Assembly (NCBI GenBank): GCA_963814805.1
Contig: CAWFER010000010.1
Coordinates: 1 to 64,000 of the forward strand
Direction of reading: 5' to 3'
DNA from: AP-15 sp963814805
GTDB lineage: Bacteria > Pseudomonadota > Alphaproteobacteria > ATCC43930 > CGMCC-115725
DNA: 64,000 nt
Positions 26,950 through 34,327 of this stretch are shown in pieces. A program made the translations under genes and the position numbers. Below the pieces are notes generated by a model. It was not told the DNA's origin. It saw only the letters and a program-made list of their open reading frames with translations, and searched no databases. Positions within the stretch are counted from its first letter, which is position 1. Every line of letters begins with the position of its first letter.

Positions 26950-28349
26950 GTCGGAATCCGGGCGGGCAGGAGCGCCAGCAACTCCTCGACCGCGGCATCG
27001 ATCGTATCGGCACGCGCGGCGATGTGATCAAGGTAGATGTAGGTAGTGGCGAGGCTGGCATGGCCGAGGAGGCGCTGCACCTGCTGCAGCGGATCGCCGA
27101 GCAGCTGGCGATAACCCTCCATCGCGCCAGCCGGGCCCGCCGCGTCGCGCAGGCGATGCTGGATCAGCATGGCGAGCATGTGGACGGCGAAGGTGTGCCG
27201 GAGCTGGTGTGGGCTGACGTGAATGGGCAATCCGGCAGCGGCACAGCGCTGGCCTGCGCGAGCGAAGATCGCCTCCCAGGAGTTAGGCTGGACGGGCTGC
27301 CCGACCTCGGTCGACCAGAGAACCGCCGACTCCTGCGGCGCGCCATCGTCGTCGCAGATGACGAGGCGGCCACGCTCGTCGGGAGTGAGTGCCTCGATAG
27401 GGACCGAGCCACCATCACAAAGGACCAAGGCTGAACCTGGCGCTGCTCGGCGGATGAGGATCGGCCGGTCGACCCGGCGCCAGCCGGAGCACGCCGCGAA
27501 CTTGGCCACTGCGCTTGCGCGCTCGACGGCGACATAGGCGCAGAGCTGCTGAAGAAGACGGCGGGGGACCAGTATGCGGCGGCCGCGCTCGCCCTTGGTG
27601 AGCCCCGACGGCAGATCAAGCCAGGCTTGGCGGTCGCCAGCCTCGCGCCGCTCCAGGGCGGAGAGCTCGAAGGCCAGCAGAAACGAAGCCTCCTCGAGCC
27701 GCAGTCCGGTCGTGACCAGGAGCTCGGCGAAGAGCGAGTTGCGGATGCCGTTGCGATCGCGCGCGCCGAGTCGCTCGGCGCCGTCCACCGCGAGACCTCT
27801 CAGCCCGACATCGCGGAACGCGCGGTAGTCCTCCAGCGTGATGAAGCGGACATCCGAGCGCTTGGCGGCACGCTCGTAAGCCTCGTTGCGGGACGCCATG
27901 CGCGCGCGACGGCCGCCGTGCCCTTGGCGCCAGATGATGCGATGTGTGAACGGCGCCGCAGCGACAAGCCTCTCCAGCTCGGCCCAGCGATACAGCTTCT
28001 CCAGCGAGGCCACCGCGCGGTTCCAGGATCCGGCCGTGATCCGGAAGCTGGCGTCATCGCGCCGCCGAGCGCGATGGAAGGCGGCGACATCGTCCCTCTC
28101 AGCCTGCCAAATCGTCCTGCCACGAGCGTCAGCCAGGAAGCGGACCCAAACCACGACGTCATAGCCGTAAGCGCGCAGCGAGTGGCGTGATCGCACGCCG
28201 CTGAGCGGCAGATCCAGGAAGAAACGATCGAGATCGGCGTCGTAGACGGCGCCGTCGCGCAGAATGATCGGGATATGGGCGTCGAGCCCATCTGCCGATC
28301 GACGTTCCTGAATCGTGATGATCACTGGTGCAGTGCCGGCAATGTGCAA
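26946..28349 (-). CDS. Tyrosine recombinase, first of the RIT trio
   Basis: 467-aa tyrosine recombinase with all catalytic boxes: TTGLRLEEASFLL (Arg I), a Lys in GLTKGERGRR, HVSPHQLRHTFAVHM (HxxR) and QRLLGHASLATTYIYLDH (His and Tyr nucleophile near residue 445). It is the first gene of the three-recombinase operon; the strong inverted repeat at 28373-28482 lies directly upstream and probably includes its promoter or the element's end. RIT elements (recombinase in trio) are known to be mobile in Proteobacteria, with all three genes conserved together. Confidence 0.85.
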   Translation of the reverse strand: MHIAGTAPVIITIQERRSADGLDAHIPIILRDGAVYDADLDRFFLDLPLSGVRSRHSLRAYGYDVVVWVRFLADARGRTIWQAERDDVAAFHRARRRDDASFRITAGSWNRAVASLEKLYRWAELERLVAAAPFTHRIIWRQGHGGRRARMASRNEAYERAAKRSDVRFITLEDYRAFRDVGLRGLAVDGAERLGARDRNGIRNSLFAELLVTTGLRLEEASFLLAFELSALERREAGDRQAWLDLPSGLTKGERGRRILVPRRLLQQLCAYVAVERASAVAKFAACSGWRRVDRPILIRRAAPGSALVLCDGGSVPIEALTPDERGRLVICDDDGAPQESAVLWSTEVGQPVQPNSWEAIFARAGQRCAAAGLPIHVSPHQLRHTFAVHMLAMLIQHRLRDAAGPAGAMEGYRQLLGDPLQQVQRLLGHASLATTYIYLDHIAARADTIDAAVEELLALLPARIPT

Positions 28350-28372
28350 CCCCTCCCCCGGCCCCCCACCCC

Positions 28373-28482
28373 GGACTTGCCCAGGTGGGCAAACAGGGAC
28401 CTCCCACGCGCGCCGCTACGTCGCTCGTGGGGGCACTTCGCGACGCGCGCGGGTCCCTCCTGTTCGCTACCTGGACAAGTCC
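28373..28482. repeat. Long imperfect inverted repeat upstream of the RIT operon
   Basis: The arms at 28373-28400 (beginning GGACTTGCCCAGGTGGG) and 28453-28482 (whose complement begins GGACTTGTCCAGGTAGC) match over about 28-30 bases with a few differences. The 52-base centre holds further short inverted GCGCGC-rich repeats. This is a good candidate recombinase-binding core or element end. Confidence 0.65.
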
Positions 28483-28516
28483 TCCGCCATCAATAGGGCG
28501 GCGGAGGGTCGGTGCA

Positions 28517-28531
28517 GACTGTCAAGATAAG
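28517..28531. repeat. Right inverted repeat of the 8.2-kb segment
   Basis: GACTGTCAAGATAAG, the complement of CTTATCTTGACAGTC, matching the left repeat at 20299-20313 with one difference. It coincides with the point where the ArdC N-terminal fragment loses similarity. Confidence 0.6.
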
Positions 28532-29223
28532 ACCGAGATTTCTTCGAGGGCATAGGCTTCGGAGCCGAACCGGCCGCTCAGGTCGCGATCGAGCCGATGC
28601 TTCGCGCCCGAGCCGTGCCCGCACTCGTGGATCCAGCTGCCGTAAAAGCCCGCGGCTTCATGGAAATAGCCGAAATCGGGCATGTGCACCGTGTCGGTGG
28701 CGGGCCGGTAGTAGGCGTTGGGGCCGCCGAAGACGGTGTTGATGCCGAGGTTGCCGATGAATGCCTCGGCATGGGCAAGGCGTTCGGTCTCCGGCAGCAG
28801 CGCGGCAGCCTCGGGCTGGTAGCCGTCGACCTGGGCGACATTGAAGACCGTGAATGCCCGGGCGAAAACGCGCCGGGCCGGACCGTCCTCATCGCCGAGC
28901 CGGTCGTCGCCGCCGGCCGGGGTCACTTCTTTCCACAGCACGACGGTCGTGCCGCGCTCGCCCTTACGGACCTGTGCTTCGCGCGCCTGCCACTGGCGAT
29001 AGGTGCCCCAGAGACCGTTGTCGTAGCGGGCGATTTCGGCGGCGACCCAGAGAGCGAGAACGTTGACGCCGCGATATGCCTTGCCGGACGCGATGTTGGC
29101 GGGGCGGGCGGTCGAGGTTCCGTTATGGTGCCAGGGCATCTTGAACTCGCCGGCGCCGGCCTCGATGGCGGCGACGATCTCGGCGGTGATGCGGGTGTAG
29201 ACGTCGGTACGGTCGTGGGTCAT
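28522..29223 (-). pseudogene. N-terminal part of a split ardC
   Basis: 233 codons from the ATG at 29223. It aligns with the intact ArdC from YTRITAEIVAAIEAGAGEF through the zinc motif WIHECGHG to KHRLDRDLSGRFGSEAYALEE, then breaks off into a five-residue foreign tail and a stop at the inverted repeat. The missing C-terminus is found at 20125-20305, on the far side of the inserted segment. The fragment keeps the ssDNA-binding domain and the HExxH-type motif, so a truncated but partly active product is possible. Confidence 0.75.
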
Positions 29224-29551
29224 GGGGCAGCTCCATGACGGGCGGGCGAGAGCCTCTCTCCCGCCTCCTTCTCCCGTCGCGGACCCCCGCACGGCCCTTT
29301 CGCTTTTTGGCGCTCGCCTGAACCGCTCCGCGTGGGCCGCCGCACGGACAGTCGACAGCCGGGGCGCGTTAGCGCCTGCCGCCGCGGCGCGACGCGCCGC
29401 CCTGCGTCAGGGATCGCAACCCGGATGGGCGGAGACGGATCCCGAGCGCAGGCGAGGGGACGGCTGCGTGGCGCTTTGCGCCATAGAGCCCGGCCCGAAG
29501 GGAGACGCGTGGAATATTCGCTAGTTCTTGACTTATCACCTGTGGGTTCTC
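29224..29551. other. Non-coding stretch upstream of split ardC
   Basis: About 330 bases containing the leader of the split ardC (minus) and of the predicted nuclease (plus). Sequence becomes clearly more AT-rich after about 29515, which marks the start of the differently composed defence island. No clear promoter or repeat was recognised. Confidence 0.4.
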
Positions 29552-29593
29552 ATGATTAATTACTTCACTATTTTTGATGGAAAAGGCATTTAC

Positions 29594-30469
29594 ATGCCGG
29601 TCGAATTAAGAAAAGCGCTGCCGGTGCTGCTGCGGTCGGTCGGCCTCGACGAGCGCTGGCTGCAGGATCAGATAAACCTTGACCCGTCGATTTTGGGTCT
29701 GGGGGAACTGGAGATAGCCGGAAAGGAACACCACCAGCCGCTTGGCGGACGGATCGATTTCCTGATGCGGAATGCCGAAGCGGAAACGTATTACGAGGTG
29801 GAAATCATGCTGGGCTCCCTGGATGAGAGCCATATCATCCGCACTATCGAGTATTGGGACGTTGAGCGCCAAAGACGCCCTGCCTTCGACCATCGCGCCG
29901 TCATAGTCGCCGAAAATATCACCGCGCGTTTCTTCAACGTGCTGCGGCTGCTTAATCGGGCGGTGCCGATGATTGCCGTCAAGCTGAGCGCTTTCGAGCT
30001 CGACGGCAAGATCGTGCTTCACCCCGTGACGGTGCTCGACATCATCGAGGAGACGGCGGCGTCGGACGATGTGGATCAGGTGGAGCGGGCGGACAGGCCC
30101 TATTGGGAAAAAAAGGCTAACGCCGGATTTTTGACGATTGTTGACGGCACGGGTCAGTTGCTGCGGAAGGATGGACTGGAGCCGCGGATAACCTACAATC
30201 GTTACCACGTCGCCCTCGGGACCACGGGCTATAATTTTTGCTGGTTCCACCCCCGCAGGGCGGTGAATCACTGCAATATCGAAATCCGGATGCGCGAGGG
30301 CGGAGAGGCGCGCGATGCGCTGGTGACCTCGCTCGTGGACGGAGGCGTCGATGCGTCCGCTCGGCGGGCGGACGAGCTGTCCTTCGGCATCACCACGAAA
30401 GGGTTCGACGAACACGCCGAGACGATAGGCGGAGTGCTCAAGCGAGCGGAAGAGGCGTCGCGGCTGTAG
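29594..30469 (+). CDS. Predicted PD-(D/E)XK nuclease-like protein
   Basis: 291-aa protein from the ATG at 29594 (AAAAGG upstream; ATG at 29552 is an alternative). The motif GGRIDFLMRNAEAETYYEVEIM (D, then E-x-E; about residues 52-73) resembles the PD-(D/E)XK core as in NucS/DUF91-type nucleases, preceded by a helix with WLQDQINLDPSILGL. The C-terminal half has no family I can name. It stands alone between the plasmid block and the TacA/TacT pair, and has lower GC than the plasmid genes, so it may be a single-gene defence or DNA-end-processing factor. Activity is inferred only from the motif. Confidence 0.55.
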   Translation: MPVELRKALPVLLRSVGLDERWLQDQINLDPSILGLGELEIAGKEHHQPLGGRIDFLMRNAEAETYYEVEIMLGSLDESHIIRTIEYWDVERQRRPAFDHRAVIVAENITARFFNVLRLLNRAVPMIAVKLSAFELDGKIVLHPVTVLDIIEETAASDDVDQVERADRPYWEKKANAGFLTIVDGTGQLLRKDGLEPRITYNRYHVALGTTGYNFCWFHPRRAVNHCNIEIRMREGGEARDALVTSLVDGGVDASARRADELSFGITTKGFDEHAETIGGVLKRAEEASRL

Positions 30470-30645
30470 GCGGGCCTGTGAACGGCAGAAGCAAGTCGGA
30501 CGGCGTCGATGACGCGGAGAACAGAAGCACGGGCACTATTGCCGTGTCGCCGGCCGCGAGTTGCTTGAGAATTCCGTCCGCGTAAGGATGCGCCGCGTTC
30601 TCGAAACACCACCGCATCGCGATGAGTTATCGAGAACAAAGGACG

Positions 30646-30758
30646 TCACGCCCGCCCGTAGCTGATGAGGTCTTTTATCGTCACGCCGAGGGGCAGCAGA
30701 TTGCCCTTGCGAAGCTCAAGGATGCGCGCGGCGGCTTCCGCCGGGGTGTGTGAGCCTT
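30646..30758 (-). pseudogene. C-terminal remnant resembling a VapB/Phd-type antitoxin
   Basis: The minus strand encodes about 36 residues ending LELRKGNLLPLGVTIKDLI and four more residues before a stop at 30646. The KDLI-x-x-GR tail with a preceding Leu/Gly-rich turn is common at the end of VapB/Phd-like antitoxins. No start or N-terminal DNA-binding part is present. Confidence 0.3.
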
Positions 30759-30966
30759 GCCGGCATCGGCGAGCGGCCGGGCGACGGCAGTGCGGCGGGG
30801 ATGGAGGCGGGGGGAACACGCCGGGGCGAGTCCGGGATGTCCGGACGTGAAAGCACCGACAGACACGGGGCGAGGGGGCCCGCTCGCAGCAAGGGCTCGC
30901 CTATCGGGCTTTCAGGAGTGGGGCGCCCGGCCCTGGGTGGATCGGCCCGATCCAGCAGGGCGGGAA

Positions 30967-30995
30967 TTGTCATGACATTGTCTGGCTATTATGTT
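30967..30995 (+). promoter_or_regulatory. tacAT promoter with overlapping palindrome
   Basis: -35 TTGTCA (30967-30972), 17-base spacer, -10 TATGTT (30990-30995), 23 bases before the tacA ATG. The perfect palindrome TGTCATGACA (30968-30977) overlaps the -35 box and is a likely operator for the RHH antitoxin. Confidence 0.6.
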
Positions 30996-31018
30996 AGGAT
31001 AAAGGACTGGAGGATTTT

Positions 31019-31300
31019 ATGCAGACAACCCGTAGCGAAAAACTCGATCTCAGGCTGACCCCCGAGGCCAAGCGCACGCTCAATATAGCGGCGTCGGCAG
31101 CCGGTCGCTCGGTGAGCGAATTCGTGCTGGAAAGCGCGCTGTCCCGCGCCGAGGAGACGCTCGCCGATCGGCGGCATTTCGGGCTCGATGCCGAGCGCTG
31201 GGAAGCGTTCATGATGGCGCTTGAAGCCCCGGCGCGCGAGATTCCGGCGCTTGAGCGTCTGATGCGCGAACCCAGCATATTCGAAGGCCGCGAGCGCTAA
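31019..31300 (+). CDS. tacA: TacA-type (DUF1778) antitoxin
   Basis: 93-aa antitoxin. The N-terminal RHH domain (RSEKLDLRLTPEAKRTLNI to about residue 50) binds the operator; the C-terminal helix-rich tail (RRHFGLDAERWEAFMMALE) wraps and neutralises the acetyltransferase toxin. The start follows GGAGG. The toxin gene begins two bases after its stop, the standard TacA-TacT order. Confidence 0.9.
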   Translation: MQTTRSEKLDLRLTPEAKRTLNIAASAAGRSVSEFVLESALSRAEETLADRRHFGLDAERWEAFMMALEAPAREIPALERLMREPSIFEGRER

Positions 31301-31301
31301 A

Positions 31302-31805
31302 GTGGCGGACGCGCTCCGTATCGAGAAGCTCAGGCGCGATCACCCGGTCGACGTCTTCGATTGCGGCCGCGAGGAGCTGAACCGATTCCTGATTCGCTTC
31401 GCCTTTCCCAATCAGCAGGCCGGCGCCTCACAGACTTATGTCGGCCTGTCGGGCAACGAGATCATCGGCTTCTACACGCTCGTCGTCGGCCAGGTGGCCT
31501 ATGACGATGCGCCGGAGCGCCTGACCAAGGGGCTGGCGCGTCACCCCGTGCCGATCATGCTGCTTGCGCGTCTGGCAGTCAGCACAGGATGGCAGGGCAG
31601 GGGAGCAGGGGCGGGTCTGCTCAAGGACGCGATGCGCCGCACGCTGCAGGCGGCCGACATCGCTGGCATCCGCGCCTTCGGCGTGCACGCCAAAGACGAT
31701 GAGGCGCGCACCTACTATGAGCGCTTCGGCTTCATCGCCTCGCCGAGCGACCCCTTTCACCTGTTCGTGCTGATGAAGGATCTGCGGCGCATCGCGGGCG
31801 CATAA
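31302..31805 (+). CDS. tacT: TacT-type GNAT acetyltransferase toxin
   Basis: 167-aa GNAT-fold toxin with a GTG start. The family acetylates aminoacyl-tRNAs and blocks translation. Features: IEKLRRDHPVDVFDCGREELNRFL at the N-terminus, ILLARLAVSTGWQGRGAGAGLL-type acetyl-CoA-binding motif (R-x-x-G-x-G, about residue 105) and the C-terminal YYERFGFIAS with the catalytic-region tyrosines (about residue 140). Complete and in frame, immediately downstream of tacA. Confidence 0.9.
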   Translation: MADALRIEKLRRDHPVDVFDCGREELNRFLIRFAFPNQQAGASQTYVGLSGNEIIGFYTLVVGQVAYDDAPERLTKGLARHPVPIMLLARLAVSTGWQGRGAGAGLLKDAMRRTLQAADIAGIRAFGVHAKDDEARTYYERFGFIASPSDPFHLFVLMKDLRRIAGA

Positions 31806-31837
31806 TCAGCGGCGGCTCCGGGTGCGTGAAGGAGACG

Positions 31838-32998
31838 ATGATCCCCCTTGACGGAAAGAGCGTTCCGTACCAGATCAGGTATATGGGCTTCATATTTCCC
31901 CCTAAATACCCGTACCCGTGGGCGTTTCCCGGTGGGAATAATTCGCTGGCCAATGCGCTTGGAGGCATAGCATCGGCTATGCCGCCGCCGCCGCCGAACG
32001 CCTTGAACGCCCTCTTGGCGATGGTTTCTCAACGTCCGCGAAACCGCTCTGAGTGGGAGGCGCGCTTCGCTCATTGGCAACGGCCAGCGAGCGACACGGA
32101 GGAAGCCGAGATCGATGCCAAGGCTCGGCGGGTCAGGCTGGCGCTCGAGCGGCACAGCACATTTCTGCCTTCGCACCAATGGAGGGTCGTGAAGCAGGGG
32201 AGCTATCACAACAACACCAATGTACGAAACCAGAGCGATGTCGATCTCGCGGTTTGCTTGTCGGACGTGTTCTTCGTCGACGGCCCCTCGAATGACGTAC
32301 CCGGTCTTGCGGAACTCGGCCGTGTATCTGTGGGCTTCCAGTTCGATGAGTACAAAGCACACATAGCATGGTGTCTTACCCAAGAATTTGGGAGTAGCGC
32401 GGTCAAGCTGGGGAAAAAGGCGATCGAGATCCATAAAAACGACAATGAAAAAATCAATGCGGATGTGGTGCCAGCATTTACATTTCAACTTTATGGGCCG
32501 CGTCAAGGTTTCTTGCGCGGCGCACCCCATAACGGAGTAGCGCTTCTGACGAGTGAGGGCCGGAGGATTACGAATTTTCCCGATCAGCATTATGCGAACG
32601 GGTGTGCGACGAACGATCGGACTGGGAGGCGCTACAAAAGGGTTGTGCGTATCCTGAAACGGCTGCGCGATCACATGGCGGAAAACCCCAATGCCGGGGC
32701 GGCCATGCGCGCCCGCGCCGAGGGCACGGCGTCGTTTCTGATCGAATCATTAGTTTACAACTGCCCGGATCACCTCTTCGGACACGCGGCAATCTATGAC
32801 GACGTGGTGGTTGTGTTGCAGTTTTTAAGCGCCGGGCTCCATGATCCGGCTAATGGTCAAGGATTGCTCTCGTTGCCCCTCTGGGCATTGTGGTACGAAG
32901 TAAACGGCATCAAACCCCTGTTTGGATCGGACCAGGCCTGGAGCGTTTCCGAGGCGGTGAGCTTTATCGCGGTCGCGCGGGCTTACATGGGGGCGTGA
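31838..32998 (+). CDS. CD-NTase (CBASS cyclic-oligonucleotide synthase)
   Basis: 386-aa nucleotidyltransferase. The catalytic signature is VKQGSYHNNTNVRNQSDVD: GS (about residue 121) followed by the S-D-x-D metal-binding pair (about residue 135), with a third Asp in NADVVPAFTFQ (about residue 206). The C-terminal helical domain (about residues 250-380) fits the SMODS/CD-NTase fold. On phage infection such enzymes make a cyclic nucleotide that activates the neighbouring effector. The ATG at 31838 follows AAGGAG closely; a GTG at 31826 is an alternative. The stop overlaps the start of the effector gene (TGATG). The clade cannot be fixed without an alignment. Confidence 0.85.
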   Translation: MIPLDGKSVPYQIRYMGFIFPPKYPYPWAFPGGNNSLANALGGIASAMPPPPPNALNALLAMVSQRPRNRSEWEARFAHWQRPASDTEEAEIDAKARRVRLALERHSTFLPSHQWRVVKQGSYHNNTNVRNQSDVDLAVCLSDVFFVDGPSNDVPGLAELGRVSVGFQFDEYKAHIAWCLTQEFGSSAVKLGKKAIEIHKNDNEKINADVVPAFTFQLYGPRQGFLRGAPHNGVALLTSEGRRITNFPDQHYANGCATNDRTGRRYKRVVRILKRLRDHMAENPNAGAAMRARAEGTASFLIESLVYNCPDHLFGHAAIYDDVVVVLQFLSAGLHDPANGQGLLSLPLWALWYEVNGIKPLFGSDQAWSVSEAVSFIAVARAYMGA

Positions 32999-33603
32999 TG
33001 CATCACCTTCTACCGCTCAAGGTCAAGATTGGGATCATCGTCATCTTGGCCGGGGCGGTAGCAGGCGTTGCCAACTGGGCCGGCTTCGATCGCGTCGGGC
33101 TTTCCGCCGTCGTCGGCATCGTCGAATTTATTGTGATCAACGGCCTGTTTCGCTCGTGGCGAGTGCTCGCGCGACTGCCTATCGTTCCGCGACCGACGTG
33201 GATGAAGACCGATCTTTCGGGCGAGTGGGTGGGAGAGATCCGCTCGCTGTGGAAACCCTCGCCGGATGCGCCGGCGTTACCCCCGATCCCCGTTTCCGTT
33301 GAATTACGGCAGGAATGGAGCGAGGTGGTGTTCAGCATGAAAACGGACAAGATGCGCTCGCGCAGCACGGGTGCAGTGCCACATTACGATCCGATCACCC
33401 GCGAGCTGCGCTTCCGATATTTTTACGAAACTGAACCCACCGCAGCGGCGAACGACGCGAACCCGCCGCAACGTTTGGGGTCGGCGCTGGCTACCGTGGT
33501 GTTAAGTAAGCCCAATCAGATGAATATCCGGTACACGAACGAACGGAGTCCTGGAGGCGACATTGACCTCGGAAGGCGAGGCGGCGGCAAGAGCCGAAAA
33601 TGA
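32998..33603 (+). CDS. cap15: Cap15-like CBASS effector (two TM helices plus beta-rich domain)
   Basis: 201-aa protein. Two transmembrane helices near the N-terminus (about residues 9-27 and 36-52) are followed by TWMKTDLSGEWVGEI (about residue 64) and a beta-rich domain, the layout of S-2TMbeta/Cap15 effectors that oligomerise on cyclic-nucleotide binding and damage the inner membrane. It overlaps the CD-NTase stop by one base, so the pair forms a minimal type I CBASS with no ancillary genes. The basic C-terminus (GRRGGGKSRK) is unusual and could come from altered 3' sequence. Confidence 0.8.
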   Translation: MHHLLPLKVKIGIIVILAGAVAGVANWAGFDRVGLSAVVGIVEFIVINGLFRSWRVLARLPIVPRPTWMKTDLSGEWVGEIRSLWKPSPDAPALPPIPVSVELRQEWSEVVFSMKTDKMRSRSTGAVPHYDPITRELRFRYFYETEPTAAANDANPPQRLGSALATVVLSKPNQMNIRYTNERSPGGDIDLGRRGGGKSRK

Positions 33604-33669
33604 GGCGTCGGGAATCCAGCGGCGCGAGGTTCGGGAGAACGGACACCCAACTTACTGGACGTTTAGGCG

Positions 33670-33911
33670 TCAAATTCCAATCTTCTCCACCTCGTCCAGG
33701 CTCATCTCGTCGCGGCGGCGATCAATAAAGCTGCGTCGTGCGCGTGCTTGAAATGGTTCGCCATCGCCGCGGCCTTCTCCAGCGTGCCGCCGTTTTTGAG
33801 GTAGGCGGTGATCCCCGTCGCCCGAAAGCTGTGATTGCCGAGCAACGGTTCCGGCCGGCCGCCGCGGCGCGGCGCCGGATCATCGCGCGATTTGATAGGC
33901 GCGCGTGTGGG
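33670..33911 (-). pseudogene. C-terminal fragment of a tyrosine recombinase
   Basis: Spread over frames this piece encodes the end of an integrase: MIRRRAAAAG, LGNHSFRATGITAYL (HxxR box), NGGTLEKAAAMANH, STRTTQLY (nucleophile Tyr) and RRRDEMSLDEVEKIGI before the stop at 33670. At least two indels are present and the N-terminal two thirds are missing. A matching N-terminal fragment of the same family, ending just at FRATG, lies at 52674-53627. Confidence 0.7.
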
Positions 33912-33913
33912 GC

Positions 33914-33942
33914 TTGATTCTTTCACCCGAATCGCGTGTAAT
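33914..33942 (+). promoter_or_regulatory. Promoter of the phd-like antitoxin gene
   Basis: -35 TTGATT (33914-33919), 17-base spacer, -10 TGTAAT (33937-33942). The inverted repeat CGCGT-GTAAT-ACGCG (33933-33947) overlaps the -10 box and is a likely antitoxin operator. Confidence 0.5.
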
Positions 33943-33969
33943 ACGCGAAGTACGTAATTTGGAGAATGT

Positions 33970-34230
33970 ATGGAAATGATTACCGTGACGGCGGCCGAGT
34001 TTCAGCGGCATTTCGGCCGCTATCAGGACGAAGCCCTGACACAGCCCGTGTCTGTCACCCGCAACGGCCGCGAGCGGGTGGTGATGATTTCGGTCGACGA
34101 ATACCGCAGGCTCAAGCGGCGGAGCCGCGAGGTGTTGAGGGCAGGGGATCTAAGCGACGAGGAAGTGGCGCAGATCGCGAAGGGGAAAATGGACCCGCGC
34201 CACGACCATCTCGACAAAGAACTCGAATAG
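33970..34230 (+). CDS. Phd/YefM-type antitoxin without a toxin
   Basis: 86-aa antitoxin. The N-terminal Phd/YefM fold is clear (MITVTAAEFQRHFGRY; VSVTRNGRERVVMISVDEY, about residues 3-45), and the acidic C-terminal tail (GDLSDEEVAQIAKGKMD) is the toxin-neutralising part. Start after GGAG. Only 97 bases separate it from the restriction gene, too little for a toxin; a 28-codon frame there is unlike known toxins. It may be a toxin-less remnant or a regulator of the restriction genes downstream. Confidence 0.75.
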   Translation: MEMITVTAAEFQRHFGRYQDEALTQPVSVTRNGRERVVMISVDEYRRLKRRSREVLRAGDLSDEEVAQIAKGKMDPRHDHLDKELE

Positions 34231-34327
34231 GTACGGGTGTGGCCCCCCGGCTCACGAGTTCGCCAAATCATGAGGACGCGCCGGGCAGTAACTGCGTCGG
34301 CGAGCTGTTAGCGGACAGGTGGTGATT

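Larger units (their letters stand above)
20299..28531. mobile_element. 8.2-kb segment with RIT recombinases, IS110 transposase and ardC, inserted in an ardC gene
   Basis: The segment is bounded by 15-bp inverted repeats (14 of 15 matching). On its left lies the C-terminal end and on its right the N-terminal two thirds of one ardC gene, so it looks like an insertion. It carries an intact ardC, an IS110-family transposase and three overlapping tyrosine recombinases in the recombinase-in-trio (RIT) order. The exact ends of the RIT element itself are unknown to me; a second inverted repeat at 28373-28482 could be its internal end. No clear target duplication was found. A tandem duplication of ardC followed by rearrangement is an alternative. 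Confidence 0.55.
30470..31018. other. Mostly non-coding stretch with a small antitoxin-like remnant
   Basis: About 550 bases upstream of tacA. Besides the remnant at 30646-30758 and the tacA promoter at 30967-30995 I see no gene or repeat here. Confidence 0.4.

Noticed and set aside
28373..28482. Inverted repeat upstream of ritA as a terminator
   Set aside because: Arms are imperfect, the centre is 52 bases long and no T-tract follows.
34231..34327. 28-codon frame after the Phd gene as a toxin
   Set aside because: Too short and unlike any known toxin; overlaps the restriction gene leader.
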